A model generated the notes under the pieces. It saw nothing but the letters and a program-made list of their open reading frames with translations. It was not told the DNA's origin and did no database searches. 64,000 bases of DNA from Bicyclus anynana (lineage: Eukaryota > Arthropoda > Insecta > Lepidoptera > Nymphalidae), in assembly GCF_947172395.1 (NCBI RefSeq), contig NC_069110.1, forward strand, positions 1,488,001 to 1,552,000, read 5' to 3'. This document shows positions 42,613-54,680 of the stretch, in pieces. A program made the translations under genes and the position numbers. Within the stretch, counting starts at the first letter, position 1. Each line of letters begins with the position of its first letter.

Positions 42613-43596
42613 TTAAAGTAAAGTTTAAACAGTAATGATTAATGTATGTTTACGGCTATAAGAATTGGACCAATCCAGAATTTGGACAATCGTAAAACTA
42701 AACTTTTTTAGTTTTACAATTGTCCACTATTAAATTTGATGAAAGACAGAAACGATTTAGATATTAAAGTTGATAATGCTATAAATGTAATATTTTTTGG
42801 TTTGATAATAATTTATTTCAACCTACAAAACATCTCTGTTGTACATTATATTGCGTAGATAGAACTCGAATAATGAAAACTGTATTTATATTGAAAAGGA
42901 AAAATTATATAAAATTAATACAAATAACTAATAATATAGAAATAATAAAGAGAAATTTATAAAAGGTAATATGACCGTCCTGAGTAATTTTGATTCACAT
43001 TGTTTTTGAAAAATTTGACAGTGTTTATTGCAAACACTTTGGATTAATTTATTAGGAATGTAAAATATACAAAGACAATTAATTGTCCGAAATAATTACA
43101 AATTTGACTGATTTAGCTCATAGCTATATTAAAAATACATAGTTTTATCAATTTTAATTTCACAGATTTGGTGGCCTAAGGTTAGTTTTTTTTTTAATAA
43201 AAGATTCATCGGTAAAAGTCATATAATAAAAATGTATCATTTATCTACTTACCAAGTAAAACAATCAATACAAATGCAACCACTTATGCAACGAGTTTGT
43301 TATCAGTAGTATGTGGCCTATTTGAATTGTTTTACAATACATTTTATACATAGAAAGTATTTTTGTCAATTATACAAACAAGTTTTAACGTAATAATTTT
43401 ACTTAATTATTATATTGAATCGTAATAAAGCAATAAAATGGAATAATTTTAAACATCCTTGTAGAATGTGGCTATAAGTAACTGTAACTTTATAATTACA
43501 TCTTTTATCTATATTGCACAAATCGTAGCTATTTATGATCAATAATGAAATTTTTAGATTTCATTAAAAATGTTAACAAGTTAATTTTATTGTACA
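42613..43596. other. AT-rich DNA, nothing recognised
   Basis: Low GC, many stops in all frames, no repeat family that I recognise. Confidence 0.5.
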
Positions 43597-43760
43597 CTAG
43601 AGGGCGTCTGTGACTTCGTCCGCGTGAAATTTAGTTTTTCAAAAATCCCGCGAGAACTTATGATTTAGAATGGAAACTCTGAATTATTTCATCGGTAAAA
43701 TATTTATGTAAAACTGAATATCATGCAACGATGTTGTAGCCTTCCTCTAGTTTATATACA
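43597..43760 (-). mobile_element. Helitron-like fragment
   Basis: CTAG at 43597, GGGCGTCTGTGACTTCGTCC and CGCGTGAAATTTAG at the 3' end in reverse. The rest is decayed. Confidence 0.55.
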
Positions 43761-43940
43761 ATATAATAACAATAAATAATTAGTTGACTACACATTTTAA
43801 TAAAAAAAAACACAATTATATATCTGGAATATAATTAGAAAAAATATGTTTTAAATGAACAGCACTGTTAAATCTAATTGTCATAGTCTAGCCAAAGCTT
43901 ATGATTATTTTATAATTAATGTTTTCGCAATTTCATAACT

Positions 43941-44140
43941 NNNNNNNNNNNNNNNNNNNNNNNNNNNNNNNNNNNNNNNNNNNNNNNNNNNNNNNNNNNN
44001 NNNNNNNNNNNNNNNNNNNNNNNNNNNNNNNNNNNNNNNNNNNNNNNNNNNNNNNNNNNNNNNNNNNNNNNNNNNNNNNNNNNNNNNNNNNNNNNNNNNN
44101 NNNNNNNNNNNNNNNNNNNNNNNNNNNNNNNNNNNNNNNN
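43941..44140. other. assembly gap (200 N)
   Basis: Exactly 200 N. This is a scaffold gap of unknown true size. Confidence 1.
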
Positions 44141-44298
44141 ACAAAAAATAAAATGCAATTGGTAAAAACAAAAAGAAAAATTAGTTTAGCAAATCTAGCA
44201 AAACTAACTTGCGATATGTCCTTGGTGAGTCTTTGTGGATATCTATAGACCGACTAAGTGCGTTATATAATTTACATAGCCTGGGCCAAGGAACATAT

Positions 44299-44713
44299 TT
44301 ACTCAGGAGTAGAATAGGCGCCAAAAACAGTTCTAGTGCGTTGCGGTTCAAGTAAAGTAATAGCTTTGCGAGGGTATCTACTAGGTGCTCTAAAGTTAAT
44401 TTTGCTTAGAAGATTTGGTGCGTCTATCTGGTTTCTCAGTAATTTGTATAAGAATGTGAGATCTAATAAGTCCCTTCTTTTATCGAGCGTCAAAAATCTA
44501 AAGTGCCTTATACGGTCACTATATGAGACGTCTGTTTTGTGAATATTTGCTGCATAAGATAGATGCCACATAAATCTTTTTTGAACATGCTCCAGTCTTA
44601 GATAGTGGGTAGCATAATGTGGTCGCCAAACCACACTGCAGTACTCTAGATGAGGGCGGACCAGAGAATTGTATAATATAACTTTAGTATTGAGTTGCTT
44701 ATTCTTACAATCT
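44299..44713 (-). pseudogene. LINE reverse transcriptase C-terminal fragment
   Basis: The minus strand is open for about 137 codons: KQLNTKVILYNSLVRPHLEY, VVWRPHY, LEHVQKRFMWHLSYA, LTLDKRRDLLDLTFLYKLL, then a stop at 44299. This matches the region after the catalytic domain of jockey/CR1-type reverse transcriptases (LEY..VVW.P / LE.VQ.RF / RR...D..FL pattern). It is 5'-truncated, and a Helitron-like element starts directly at its 5' edge. Confidence 0.8.
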
Positions 44714-44925
44714 ATAGTCTATAGTAATATTATAAAGAGGTAAAGTTTGTAAGTTTGTAAGTTTGTAACAATTTTTTGAAATGGGGTAATCTTCGGAACT
44801 ACTGGTCCGATTTTAAAAATTCTTGTAATGCTACGTTATCGGGGAGTGCTATAGGCTATATTTTATATTTCTATCATATATAACTACTGAGTTATCGCGG
44901 GTTTTCTCTTACAGGTCGGATCGAA
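44714..44925 (+). mobile_element. Helitron-like element, 3' decayed
   Basis: Starts TCTATAGTAATATTATAAAG; contains the AAGTTTGT word three times in tandem, and GGAACTACTGGTCCGATTTT and TCGGGGAGTGCTATAGGC. The CTAG end is not preserved. Confidence 0.6.
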
Positions 44926-45271
44926 AAACTTACTTATTCGCATGCGCTGCCTCAACCGTTGCGTATAACTGAAATAAATATATGGAGGCTTTTTGAACCT
45001 TTAAAAGTTCTACAAAAAAGTCCGCGACACCATATATCTATCTTTTATATTTTAGCAGATATAGTACCTTTAGTACTTTAATAAATTATTTAAATTTTAA
45101 ATTAAGGTTTACGTCATTATTTACACAACTAAACTTAAATCCTTATCAAAATAAATTATTTAATAATCACAAGGATATTATAGAGATAAGATTTGCCCTT
45201 TACAGTATGTTAATTAGTTCTATAGTTTCGGAGATAATACAAAATTTCTGAAAGTCGCAGAAATGCCGCTA

Positions 45272-45468
45272 TATGACGCCCCGCGGTTTCAATAACGTGG
45301 TTCCCGTTCCCGTGTGAATATGAGAACCAAACATAGCCTATGACACTCGCAAATAATGTAGCTTTCTAATGGTAAAAAAAATTTCCAAATCGGTCCAGTA
45401 GATCCAGAGATTACCCCCGACAACCACACAAACTTTACCTCTTTATAGTATTAGCATAGAAGTCGCTT
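45272..45468 (-). mobile_element. Helitron-like element
   Basis: GACGCCCCGCGGTTTCA, AACGTGGTTCCCGTTCCCG, TCGGTCCAGTAGATCCAGAG and TTACCTCTTTATAGTATTAG in reverse order. Confidence 0.65.
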
Positions 45469-45532
45469 GGGAAATTATAGTCTTTTGGTCATTGCACCAT
45501 GCACAAAAGGCTGGACCAATTTTGCTGAGGGT

Positions 45533-45935
45533 AGGGATAGGATAGGGGTAGGGGAGGGGTAGGATAGAGGTAGGGTAGGGGTAATTTAGGGAAAGTGTAG
45601 GGTAGGGTAGGGTAGGGTACGGATAAGGTAGGGGTAGTGTAGGGTAGGGGCAAGGTAGAGGTAGGGGAAGGATATGGAACGTATAGGGTAGGGGAGGAGT
45701 AGGATAGGGGTAGGGTAGGGGTAGGGTACGGGTAGGGTAGGGTTAGGGTAGGGGTAAGGTAGGGGTAGATTATGGGTAGGGTAGGGTAGGGTATGGATAG
45801 GTTACGGGTAGGGCTAGGGTAGGGGTAAGGTGGGGGGAGGGTAGGGTTAGCGTTAGCGGTAGGGTAGGAGTAAGGTAGGGGTAGGATAGGGTAGGGTTGG
45901 GTAGGTTTACGAGCAGGGTAAGGTAGAGGTAGAGA
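45533..45935 (+). repeat. degenerate GGGTA/GGGGTA array (about 400 bp)
   Basis: Nearly uninterrupted GGGTAGGGGTAGGG-type repeats with substitutions, strongly G-skewed on the plus strand. It forms the body of a Helitron-like element that ends at 45981. Many sites fit the G3+N(1-7) quadruplex rule. Confidence 0.9.
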
Positions 45936-45981
45936 AGTTTACATCAATTTTTGCGCGGACTAAGTCGCGGGCGTCCGCTAG
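45936..45981 (+). mobile_element. Helitron-like 3' end
   Basis: TTTACATCAATTTTTGCGCGG then AAGTCGCGGGCGTCCGCTAG, with CTAG at 45978-45981 followed by T. It joins the G-rich array. Confidence 0.75.
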
Positions 45982-47123
45982 TCATAAAATATAATTTTAT
46001 GATTGTATTGTATCATCTAACAACGACTTTACCACCACAACACTACACTTTTGAAAGGATAATGTTACTTGGTACGCAAAATCATTTGAAACTGCGTTAC
46101 ATTAAAGCTTTTATATATACAGATACTACACTAGTTTTTGTTTTATTTAAAAATACCAAATAGTTATGATTTTACATGCACTCAAAGTTCGCTTATTCGA
46201 CTCGCGCTCAAGGAACATATTTACTCAGGAGCTCACGCTAACGTCGCGATATTGTACGTGACGTCATCACACAACATTTGCTCACCTGTTATAGGCAATT
46301 TCGTACTTCTGACTTACCTATGTTCGGTCGTCGGCTAGTCTTACTGTTAAATAAATGCGAATGGTCAGTCTCAGGAAATTTCGAAAACCGTTTGACGTAC
46401 AAAGATGAAATTTGGCAGGGAGGTAGTCCATAGTTAGTAGGTATCTGCTAATAACGGATTTTGCGATAGGGACGGATTAAAGAGGTCTAGAGGCTCTCAC
46501 AAGTTTGTATGAAAGTCCTTGATTTTTTATGCTACAAACTTGAAATTTTGACTCAGGTTTTAGTATTTACTTCTTGTGTACTTTTTGCGTAGAATATATT
46601 TTGATGGTGTCCGTTGACGGAGTATTTCTACTCTGTCTGTTACTTTCTCTGTCTACGAGAATGTCAGCTGTTCATAACCCGTAGCTGTCAACGTCTAAAT
46701 TCACAACAATGTCAAATGTCATCAATCTGTCAAAAAGTTCAAAGATTACAAGTTGTGAAGTTTTTGTAATTTATATGCACTTGGAAAAGACTGGAAATGT
46801 CCCAATAAAATTATCAAAACGATATCATTTGTTGCTTATTAAAGGATATTAAATGTTAAAGGCGTATCTAATGGACTTTTTATCTTCGAATCGGTTGTGT
46901 GAAGTGTATAATGTTTTCGTATTTGTGATAAAGTTTGTGTCGTAAATGATATAATATTTTGTAAATAGCCAGCGTATACGCAAGCTGATTGTTTGCGTTA
47001 AAAATATTATCCTGGCTCACGGTAGTGCCGTAGTTACAACTTGGAACTTGTTCGTTTTACTTTGCAACTTAGAACGCGGCGCGAACTATATTTTCTTGAA
47101 GTTTCCATGTTTTATCAAAAAGG
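45982..47123 (+). other. unassigned DNA upstream of candidate exon 47124
   Basis: Around 46209-46231 a LINE 3'-tail fragment (AAGGAACATATTTACTCAGG) repeats the word at 44289. The remainder to 47123 has TGTCAAATGTCA-type words, no SINE or Helitron, and could be a promoter and 5' leader. Confidence 0.35.
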
Positions 47124-47164
47124 ATGGCCGATTCTCCGCAGCCTAGCGCAGCAAAGTGTGGCAA
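47124..47164 (+). CDS. candidate first coding exon of an unidentified gene
   Basis: AAAAAGGATGG gives a start at 47124 and the frame reads MADSPQPSAAKCG plus two bases (AA), followed by donor GTGAGT at 47165-47170. An in-frame TGA at 47097 excludes an upstream extension. Codon choice is GC-rich compared with the AT-rich flanks. The 500 bases upstream lack recognisable transposons apart from scattered TGTCAAA words and could be promoter and 5' UTR. An ATG at 47107 in another frame overlaps this start. No second exon could be assigned within the window. The product is not recognised. Confidence 0.4.
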
Positions 47165-47376
47165 GTGAGTACATTTAACCTTGAATAATCTCTACACGCG
47201 AATAATTTTTTGAATCCACTAGGTAAGTATATAACTTTTTTATACAAGAATTTTCCAGTTGTGTAGGTACATAGCACACATCAACCAAATGAAAACATTT
47301 GTGTTTATAGAAACTTTGTAGCGTTTAATATTTATTTAGCAGTCTACTGCTATTCAAATTTGAATTTATTACAAAT

Positions 47377-47690
47377 AGGCTTGCTTTAGAGCCGTGATAG
47401 CCCAGGGATAGGGTTCGAATTCGGTCCGGGGCATGCACCTCCAACTTTTCAGTTGTGTGCATTTTAAGAAATTAAATATCACATGTCTCAAACGGTGAAG
47501 GAAAACATTGTGAGGAAACCTGCATACCAGAGAATTTTCTTGATTCTCTGCGTGTGTGCTCCACCAATCCACATTGGGCCACCGTGGTGGACTATTGGCC
47601 TATCCCCTCTACTTCTGTGTGGAGACTCGAGCTCAGCTGTGAGCCGAATATGGGTTGATAATGATGATGATGATGATGAGGCTTGCTTTA
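47377..47690 (+). mobile_element. SINE family B with clear target duplication
   Basis: The element at 47389-47678 has head AGCCGTGATAGCCCAGGGAT, a body, and a (GAT)n tail. It is flanked by AGGCTTGCTTTA at 47377-47388 and 47679-47690, a 12-bp duplication showing a fairly recent insertion. Confidence 0.92.
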
Positions 47691-48239
47691 CAAGAACTTT
47701 AGTTAGGTTTGTCGGTTAATTTAGTCTATGACTCTAATGCCAGTTTTAAAAAAATATATTCTACTGAAAAGCCATTTGTGAAGCCATCAGAACTTTACAA
47801 ACACCTTAAAGTTACTAAAACACGTCAACGACGAAGAGTCCATACAGGCCAATTCCCACCGGGTTACCTTTTAAAAATCCATACATACATATTAATTATT
47901 GTATGAGAAAATGCGGAGTTTGTATCAAGCAATATAAATTTCCTTTTCTTTGGGACAGCTTACCTTCGTCAAAATTTTTCATTTGCCACTGAAACACATG
48001 CCTTGGAATAGTCCCTGGACTCCCTGGCAAAGTTAGTTGTGCCACTCCCAAAAGATGAGTGTGCCAGAGAATTCAATGCAAAGTGTCAATTCCATAAACA
48101 ATTAATGGCAGGTCCATAGGCAAATAGATCTAGGTTGTCAAAATCCTTGAACAGGACGAAAATGATAACAATGAAGTCCATGCAATGAAATAAAAAATGC
48201 ATAATGACACTGGTGAAGCAAATTGTATCCAGTTGGTAC

Positions 48240-48610
48240 AGCAGCAAGCCTGTCTCCTAGAAGTAACTAGGAGTCAGTAAAAGTCTCATCTACAATTGCC
48301 AGCATAGAGTTCTCAATAATAACTGGGTGAAGCTTGGTGGATGTGATACTTGAGCATTTCACATGAACTTTGTCTTATTCATGTCTATTTTAAGGCCCAC
48401 ATGTTCTCTCTTGAGATAGTTGAACATGGTATCAGTACCATAATAATGCCACAGCCTTTGATCATGACTCTCATCTGATAGATAACAAAATATTGAAACC
48501 TATGAAAATTGAATTGACTTGATAGAGTCATCCACAATCTCTGCCATGAAAACCACATCATCAGCAAATCTTGTTTGAGTAATGGATAGATCACATCAGT
48601 CACATCAAAA
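48240..48610 (-). pseudogene. RTE-type reverse transcriptase fragment (FADD box)
   Basis: In reverse, ITQTRFADDVVFMAEIVDD carries the catalytic (Y/F)ADD motif (codons at 48557-48568), followed after frameshifts by HVGLKIDMNKTKF, the GLK(I/L)N..KTK motif of RTE reverse transcriptases. Many stops; dead. The stretch 47700-48240 may be a further decayed part. Confidence 0.7.
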
Positions 48611-49600
48611 TAATATTTTTTTTAAATAAGTAGGTAGGTAGGAAAATCATTATTTTGGGGCAAGATAAACAATTAAAATACATACAGTATACAAATATCT
48701 GCATCAAATCAAAGCACTTACTAAAAGGATCAATATAAACTTCTCATCAGAAAAGAAGCGTATGAAGCTTGCAGTGTGAACCCTAACAGTGTTGTGCATG
48801 GATATGAAACCATTTCCTATGAAATGTGCATAGGTCATGTAATAAGGCTCAAGACACTGTTTGACGTACCAATGACTGTACAGTGCCGGCAGATGTTTCT
48901 CGAAGAAAAAAACATCACACTTCTTGCTCAAAAATTCGCCGGTGTACTAAAAGCGTTGAATTAATATTTAAACCTCTATTATTTTTTTTTCCATTTTTCA
49001 TACCAATGAGCTAAACAAACAAGACAACAAACAAACCAATTATAAGTCTTCAATGAATGTCGTAAAACACAAGTTGTATGAGTTTTTTATGATTTTTTTT
49101 TATTTTTGCGGAATGCACCCCTCCGACATTTGAAATTTCCCCTTGATCAATTTCTCCAAGATTCCATCATCAGATCCTGGTTTCTTTGTCATGGTACCAC
49201 CCTCGAAACATCTCCTATCCAACTAAAAAAGGAAATATTAGAATCGTATTACAAACGACGAAGTTGTGCGCGAAAGTGCTACAGTATGGGCAATTTCATT
49301 CATTTATTTAAACGGATTTAAATTGGACCGATCTGAAAGTATACTCTTTCAAACAAATTTTTTTATAGTGGTTAATAAATGACGAAGTTATGAGGTAACA
49401 AACAATAAAAAACATACGCGTCGAATTGAGAATCGCTCCTTTTTTCGGTTAATAAGCTAGCTTTAAAATATGTAATGTCATTTTGGACTTTTGTAGACTT
49501 ATAAACAAGGAATATCCCACCGTGCATTGTTTTGTGATAGTCTGAAATCCGGCATATTAAAAAAAATGTACCCTCATCTGTTATTTATTATATCGCGAAA
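48611..49600. other. unassigned AT-rich DNA
   Basis: No supported gene. Short open frames at 48704-48964 and 49106-49321 have AT-rich codons and no recognised motif. Confidence 0.4.
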
Positions 49601-49627
49601 ATTAAATCAGTCGCGGGCGTCAGCTAG
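49600..49627 (+). mobile_element. Helitron-like 3' end fragment
   Basis: AAAATTAAATCAG joined to GTCGCGGGCGTCAGCTAG: an internally deleted copy ending with CTAG at 49624-49627. Confidence 0.55.
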
Positions 49628-49807
49628 TGCTTACTTAATATTATAAAGAGGTAAAGTTTGTGGTGTTGTAGGGCGTAATCTCTGGATATACTGAACCGAT
49701 TTTAAACATACTTTACCACTAGAAATCCACGTTATATGTGATTGTCATAGGCTATTTTTTATCCCCGTATTCTGACGGGAACGGGAACTACGCGGGGCAT
49801 CGGCTAG
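49628..49807 (+). mobile_element. Helitron-like element, tandem
   Basis: AATATTATAAAGAGGTAAAG, AACCGATTTTAAACATAC, GACGGGAACGGGAAC, then CGGGGCATCGGCTAG at 49807. It directly follows the preceding CTAG. Confidence 0.65.
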
Positions 49808-50074
49808 CTTTCTATGCATTTCATAAATTGTTCAATCAGGAAAAAATTGTTATGAATCGGGGACGTACTATGTGTGGAGTGGAGGTTGGGTTAACAAGCT
49901 TAATCTCTTACTAACGAACTGTACATCGCGTCCGCGGATTAGCTTCCTCGCCTCTGTACGCTTAACGCTTAGTATGTACCTGAATCGTTAATCTCCATGT
50001 TGTCAAAAGTCAGAACCTACTAAACTTCTCCGCCGCAAGTGAATGCAAAGATTTTTGGTATCGCTTAAACCTAA

Positions 50075-50262
50075 GGCGTTCACAGATCTGCATCGTGCGT
50101 ATCGAACGCATCGTATCAAACGGAGTATTCTTTGTATAGAAAGTCATACAAGTGCGTTCACTGGTCCGCTTAGGATCCCATCGAACGGATTGTATTTACC
50201 GTAAATATAAAAATTCGTTTAATGCGATGTCAGTTACGTACCATGCTGATCAGTGGACTTCT
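50075..50262. mobile_element. foldback element, GGCGTCC family
   Basis: GGCGTTCACAGATCTGCATC on the left and GATCAGTGGACTTC on the right. The interior ACGCATCGTATCAAACGG and TTACCGTAAATATAAAAAT match the copy at 3548. Confidence 0.65.
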
Positions 50263-50544
50263 ACCATAAAACTATGATCCAAACTCCATAGTTGTTTATT
50301 ATAAGAGCTTAAAAACTTTCAACTTTTGTAAAATGGCCTAAGCATTTGATTTACTATCTAATTTACTGAGTAGCGCAAGTGTTCATTACAACTTGCAAGT
50401 GTTCATTAACAAGTGCCTGCGAAACATATTTCGCATCGTTTGGCCTATAATAATCACAAATAATGAGATCTGGATCCTCGCTAAAGAACCCCTGATCTCG
50501 ATTTAATAAAGCGCAGAAAGTGGAACTGGATAGGGCATGTCTTA

Positions 50545-50747
50545 CCCGGCTGGTGGAAGGCTTCGACCGGCAAAGAGGTACCGCCATGCGATTTAGCGTT
50601 CCGGTACGACGTCGTGTAAAAACCGAAAGGGGTGTGGATTTTCATACTCCTCTACACAAGTTAGCCCACTTCCATCTTAGATTGCATCATCATATACCAT
50701 CAGGTGAGATTGTAGTCAAGGGCTAACTTGTAAAAAATAAAAAAAAC
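50545..50747 (+). mobile_element. SINE family A, 5'-truncated
   Basis: Begins in the body at CCGGCTGGTGGAAGGCTTCG and keeps TTAGCCCACTTCCATCTTAG and the TAACTTGTAAAAAATAAAA tail. Confidence 0.8.
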
Positions 50748-51575
50748 AAAGAAGATTTCAGCGGCATCCAAGAAGAAGAAGAAGAAGAAGCGTACCGTTT
50801 AGGCTGGTTGTCCTGAAAAACCTTTTTTCGGGCCGTCAGGGTTTTTGACGGTCTTGGTTGATAATTCTGACTCTTAGACGTTATTGTCATTCTCATAATC
50901 CAATGTTACGACCGAGACATATAGCTTAACGTGCTCTTGGAGGTGTATCGCCATCAACTTCAAGATCAAGTTCCTTGTGATATTTGTGTACTTTAACTTT
51001 GTTGCATAGTAACCTATGTTTACGTGTTAAGTTTCACATGAGATAATATTATTTTTCTACAATACTTTTCAATTACACAATATAGTATTATTTTTAAACA
51101 CTACTTTTTATTTGCAATTAAAATGAGTAGGTAACTAAAACTATACAACTTACAAGTTATATACTTAGAGTAGTTTTATGTTTTTAATAAATCTATTTAC
51201 CAACAACTGTAAGAAAAAAACCTATTTCTTTGACGCGTACTTGTAAATAACGAAACATAACACTCTTAACAATTTAAATAACAATTCCTAATTCATGAGA
51301 TATGTAGGTATGCCCTTATTTTGATAGTGATTCAAACGTCTTCGTGAAAACAGAACATTCTATTGGTATCTAGAAATGATTCGAAGGTCTATATGAAAAT
51401 GATTTATTCATATATATGTATTTGTTTCCAAAATTAAAAGAAGTAAAAAAAAGTAGGTACATTTCAAATTTAAATCACAAGATATGTTGTGATGTGATAT
51501 GCTTTACTTACACGAAAAAATCTCACATGATGATAAATTTTGATATTTCCGATTACAATAATCACATTTCTTACA
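50748..51575. other. unassigned DNA
   Basis: A (GAA)n run at 50770-50790; otherwise AT-rich and not recognised. Confidence 0.4.
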
Positions 51576-51576
51576 T

Positions 51577-51687
51577 CGTCGTTATCAACTCAAATTCGGC
51601 TCACTGCTGAGCTCGAGTCCCCTCAGAATGAGAGGGGTTAGGCCAGTAGGCCAACACGCTGGCCCAATGCCGATTGTCAGACTTAAC
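51577..51687 (-). mobile_element. SINE family B 3' fragment
   Basis: TTCGGCTCACTGCTGAGCTC, GAGAGGGGTTAGGCC and CTGGCCCAATGCCGATTG. The head is missing. Confidence 0.75.
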
Positions 51688-51930
51688 TTTTTTTTCTTAT
51701 ACACAACCCTTTGTTTTTTTTTGCGGAAGCCATGGCTATAGTTGGTAGGTACTTAGTACAAACCTCAATAAAAAGCCAAAATATCTATGTTAATGATTAA
51801 TTAATATAAGCTAACGCTTAACTGCAATCAAGCCTGATAAGAAATGATGAACGAATGGTGAAACGCGCTTCCTTGAAAACGGAAGCTGGAAGCGTATTTC
51901 TGCAATTCGTATAAAGAATAAAGAACGAAT

Positions 51931-52082
51931 CCTCAATAGCTCAACGCTAAGAACGTTCGGACTCATTATTGAGGGGTGGTGGTTCGATCCCCGCCCGTTG
52001 GACTATTGTCGTACCCAATCATAATACAGACTTTCCCGACTAGTTGGAGGGGAATGGGAATATAGGTCATATTAAAAAAAAA
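51931..52082 (+). mobile_element. SINE family C, full length
   Basis: CCTCAATAGCTCAACGCTAA, GGTGGTTCGATCCCCG, CGACTAGTTGGAGGGGAATG and an A-rich tail. Confidence 0.8.
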
Positions 52083-52747
52083 ACATTATGGCAAATAGTT
52101 AAAAAAGAAAAACAGTTTAGCACACGTTCAACGTAGTTGTTCACATTAACTACGTTGTCTGGCAGTTCTAATAGAGCGGCGAAGGACATATTAATAAATT
52201 ACCATGTCAATTAGTTCGTTAGGTCGCTAAGCAACAGTTTTTTGGTAAACGGATTTCGATGTTACACGTTTTCCCTTATATCACTCTAAACGCCAGCCAG
52301 TGAGTGAGTTAAACATTTTCGTAAACAAATATTAGGGAAGAGACCCTATTAGTTGTTTACGAAAATCTTCAGCTGTTCGCTAGAGAGCAAAACGAAGCTA
52401 AGGTTCTGGCGACTTAAGACATGATTCGTCACGATATCCTGAATGCAATTTAAAAATAAACATATTTTTGAAAAATCTTCTAAAACCCGAGCGCCATACA
52501 TAATAATACCGACTTTTCGATAGGTCACGGCGGCTAATCTCTTGGTGAGATTAACCATGTACGCAGGAGATATTATGGTGCATAAGTGTGTGCGCAAGCA
52601 CAGGTGCATTCTATCGTCCTTCACTCTCGAAATCCGATGGGACGGCAAACCGACACGACTGGTAGGCGCAGGACTGACGGCTTTACGTACTCTTCGAGGC
52701 ACGGGGTGTACTAACACCGCCAAGAAAAATCCCAATAGCTTATTTTT

Positions 52748-52827
52748 TTTGTTGAGTTGACCCGGGATTCGAACCCTGGACCTCATTGTCCGTAGCTGAA
52801 CCAGCTAACCACGGGACCAATGAGGCA
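52748..52827 (-). mobile_element. tRNA-like SINE head (family E)
   Basis: The complement reads TGCCTCATTGGTCCCGTGGT...GGTTCGAATCCCGGGTCAA, with A and B boxes. No matched acceptor stem, so it is a SINE head and not a tRNA gene. The DNA to the left, down to about 52500, may be its body. Confidence 0.55.
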
Positions 52828-53468
52828 GTAAACATAATTGGTACTTGACAGACTTTCAGCCTTAATAAAATGAGGCATGTTAGGCCATCGCAGACTCTCG
52901 TTCTGTAATAATCTAGTTTACATTATAGTTACAACTAGTATGCTATAATTGTTGTAAAACAAGAAAACGTTGGGAATTTACTGAGTAATTTCTTCGCTGA
53001 GAGGAAAATAGTCATTTATTGACACGTGCATCGCATTAGGTAGAGCTACTTAGATTTCTTTTATAATTTAACCCGACGCTCGAAGGATGCTTTAGTTGTT
53101 TGAATATATACTATACGTTTTTTCACAAATCCCGTGGGAAGCATGGATTTTTTCAGGAACATGAGTAGACTATTGTTTATATACGTTGCTCGATAACTCT
53201 ATCCTCCTGTGAAAATCCCATTAAAATCCGATCCAAAAATTAGATTGGACAAACAGACAGACAAAAATTAAAAAAAAAGCTCTTTTGCACTTATAAGCTC
53301 TTGAGAAATAACAGTTACCTTGACAATCACAGACAGACACTTCAATTTTATTTATGCATTAATAAGTACAACGAAAGCCTGTCATAGCTAGACATACTTC
53401 ATTTTATTAAAACTGAAAGTTTCTTAGCTCATGCTTGTACCTTAGCATGTAACCGTACGTACCAGTAC

Positions 53469-53626
53469 CCTGTAGCCAAGTGCTTCGAAAAACTAGAAAA
53501 AAATATGGGATTGACATTTGCTATCGACAGGTCACGTGATCAAGATCTGTCATTCCCATACATTTTTCTAGTTTTCCAAGCGTTTGCGATTGTTGAAAGA
53601 GAATTGACATGCCACTTGGCTACAGG
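53469..53626. mobile_element. foldback element, copy 1 of a pair
   Basis: Perfect 14-bp inverted ends CCTGTAGCCAAGTG / CACTTGGCTACAGG. The interior has GGTCACGTGATCAAG and CATTCCCATACATTTTTCTAG. Confidence 0.8.
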
Positions 53627-53660
53627 GGCAGTACAGTTGCCGCCTCTGGACCTGTAGTCA

Positions 53661-53801
53661 TGTAGCACGTCGATTCTCTTTCTACAGACGGTAACGCTTC
53701 GAAAATCACGTGATCAAGTTGTCGATTGCATCTGTCATTCCCATACATTTTGTTAGTTTCCGAAGCGTTAGCGTTTGTAGAAAGAGAATCAACGTGCTAC
53801 A
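53661..53801. mobile_element. foldback element, copy 2 of a pair
   Basis: 25-bp inverted ends with one mismatch (TGTAGCACGTCGATTCTCTT at 53661, the complement ending at 53801), and the same interior words as copy 1 (TCACGTGATCAAG, CATTCCCATACATTTT). Confidence 0.8.
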
Positions 53802-54680
53802 TGGCTAAGGCCCCTGGAGTTGGAGCCGTGGTAAACCACTACAGTCCTAACTCTAGAGGTGGAGAGAACTTAACTGGAAGGTAGTTTTGATGATTTTAAA
53901 CGAAATCGCGAGATGGATATCTCTCCTCCCAAGAAAGGCCTAATCTCAACAGTCGGCTGATAGAAATAGGCTTTATAATGTATATAAAACTAGCAAACGC
54001 AAATGATAATCATAGTGGTCTTCGAGTTTGTTACGGACAGACAGACGAGATAGGGTCTTTGTTTTATCAAATGTATAGATACGTGTTCATATACGCTGCT
54101 TAGGTACAGAGGAGAACTAAAAGAAAAACGTTTAGAGTAATTCTGGACTTTCAGGTAACGCCACAACGGAGAGGGGCCCTAGCGGCCACGCGTCATGACG
54201 CGATTCGGACATGACAGGTATTTATCAAAAATTTATCCACTAACTTAATTAAAAAATAAAGTTCAAAAACTATAACCGGACTACCTAAAAAGAAGTCTAA
54301 AAAAACGAAACAAGAAAATATTTGAGATCGAAATAGAGAAATACATAATAACAAAAATGGTAACGTAGACCCGTGGTCGCATCGAATGTACATGGTCTAA
54401 TGCGATTATGCTAGGAATATATACATTTAAACATAGGTACATGCTAGGCGCGACCACGGCTCTATCGTCACCATTTCTCTATTTCGATCTGAAATATTTT
54501 CATGTTTATAGTTTTCAAACTTTATTTTATATTGAATACTTTTCCGTTTCTCGATCGGCTCTACACTACTCGTACACTAGCGTTGCAATATCTACTAAGT
54601 ACCTACCTACATCGTCGCATTCTGATATGAAACGACTGGACGCGCGAACTTTAATTTTTGGCTTTTACTTATGTATTAAG

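Noticed and set aside
43905..44248. Open frames across the N stretch
   Set aside because: They exist only because N codons contain no stops.
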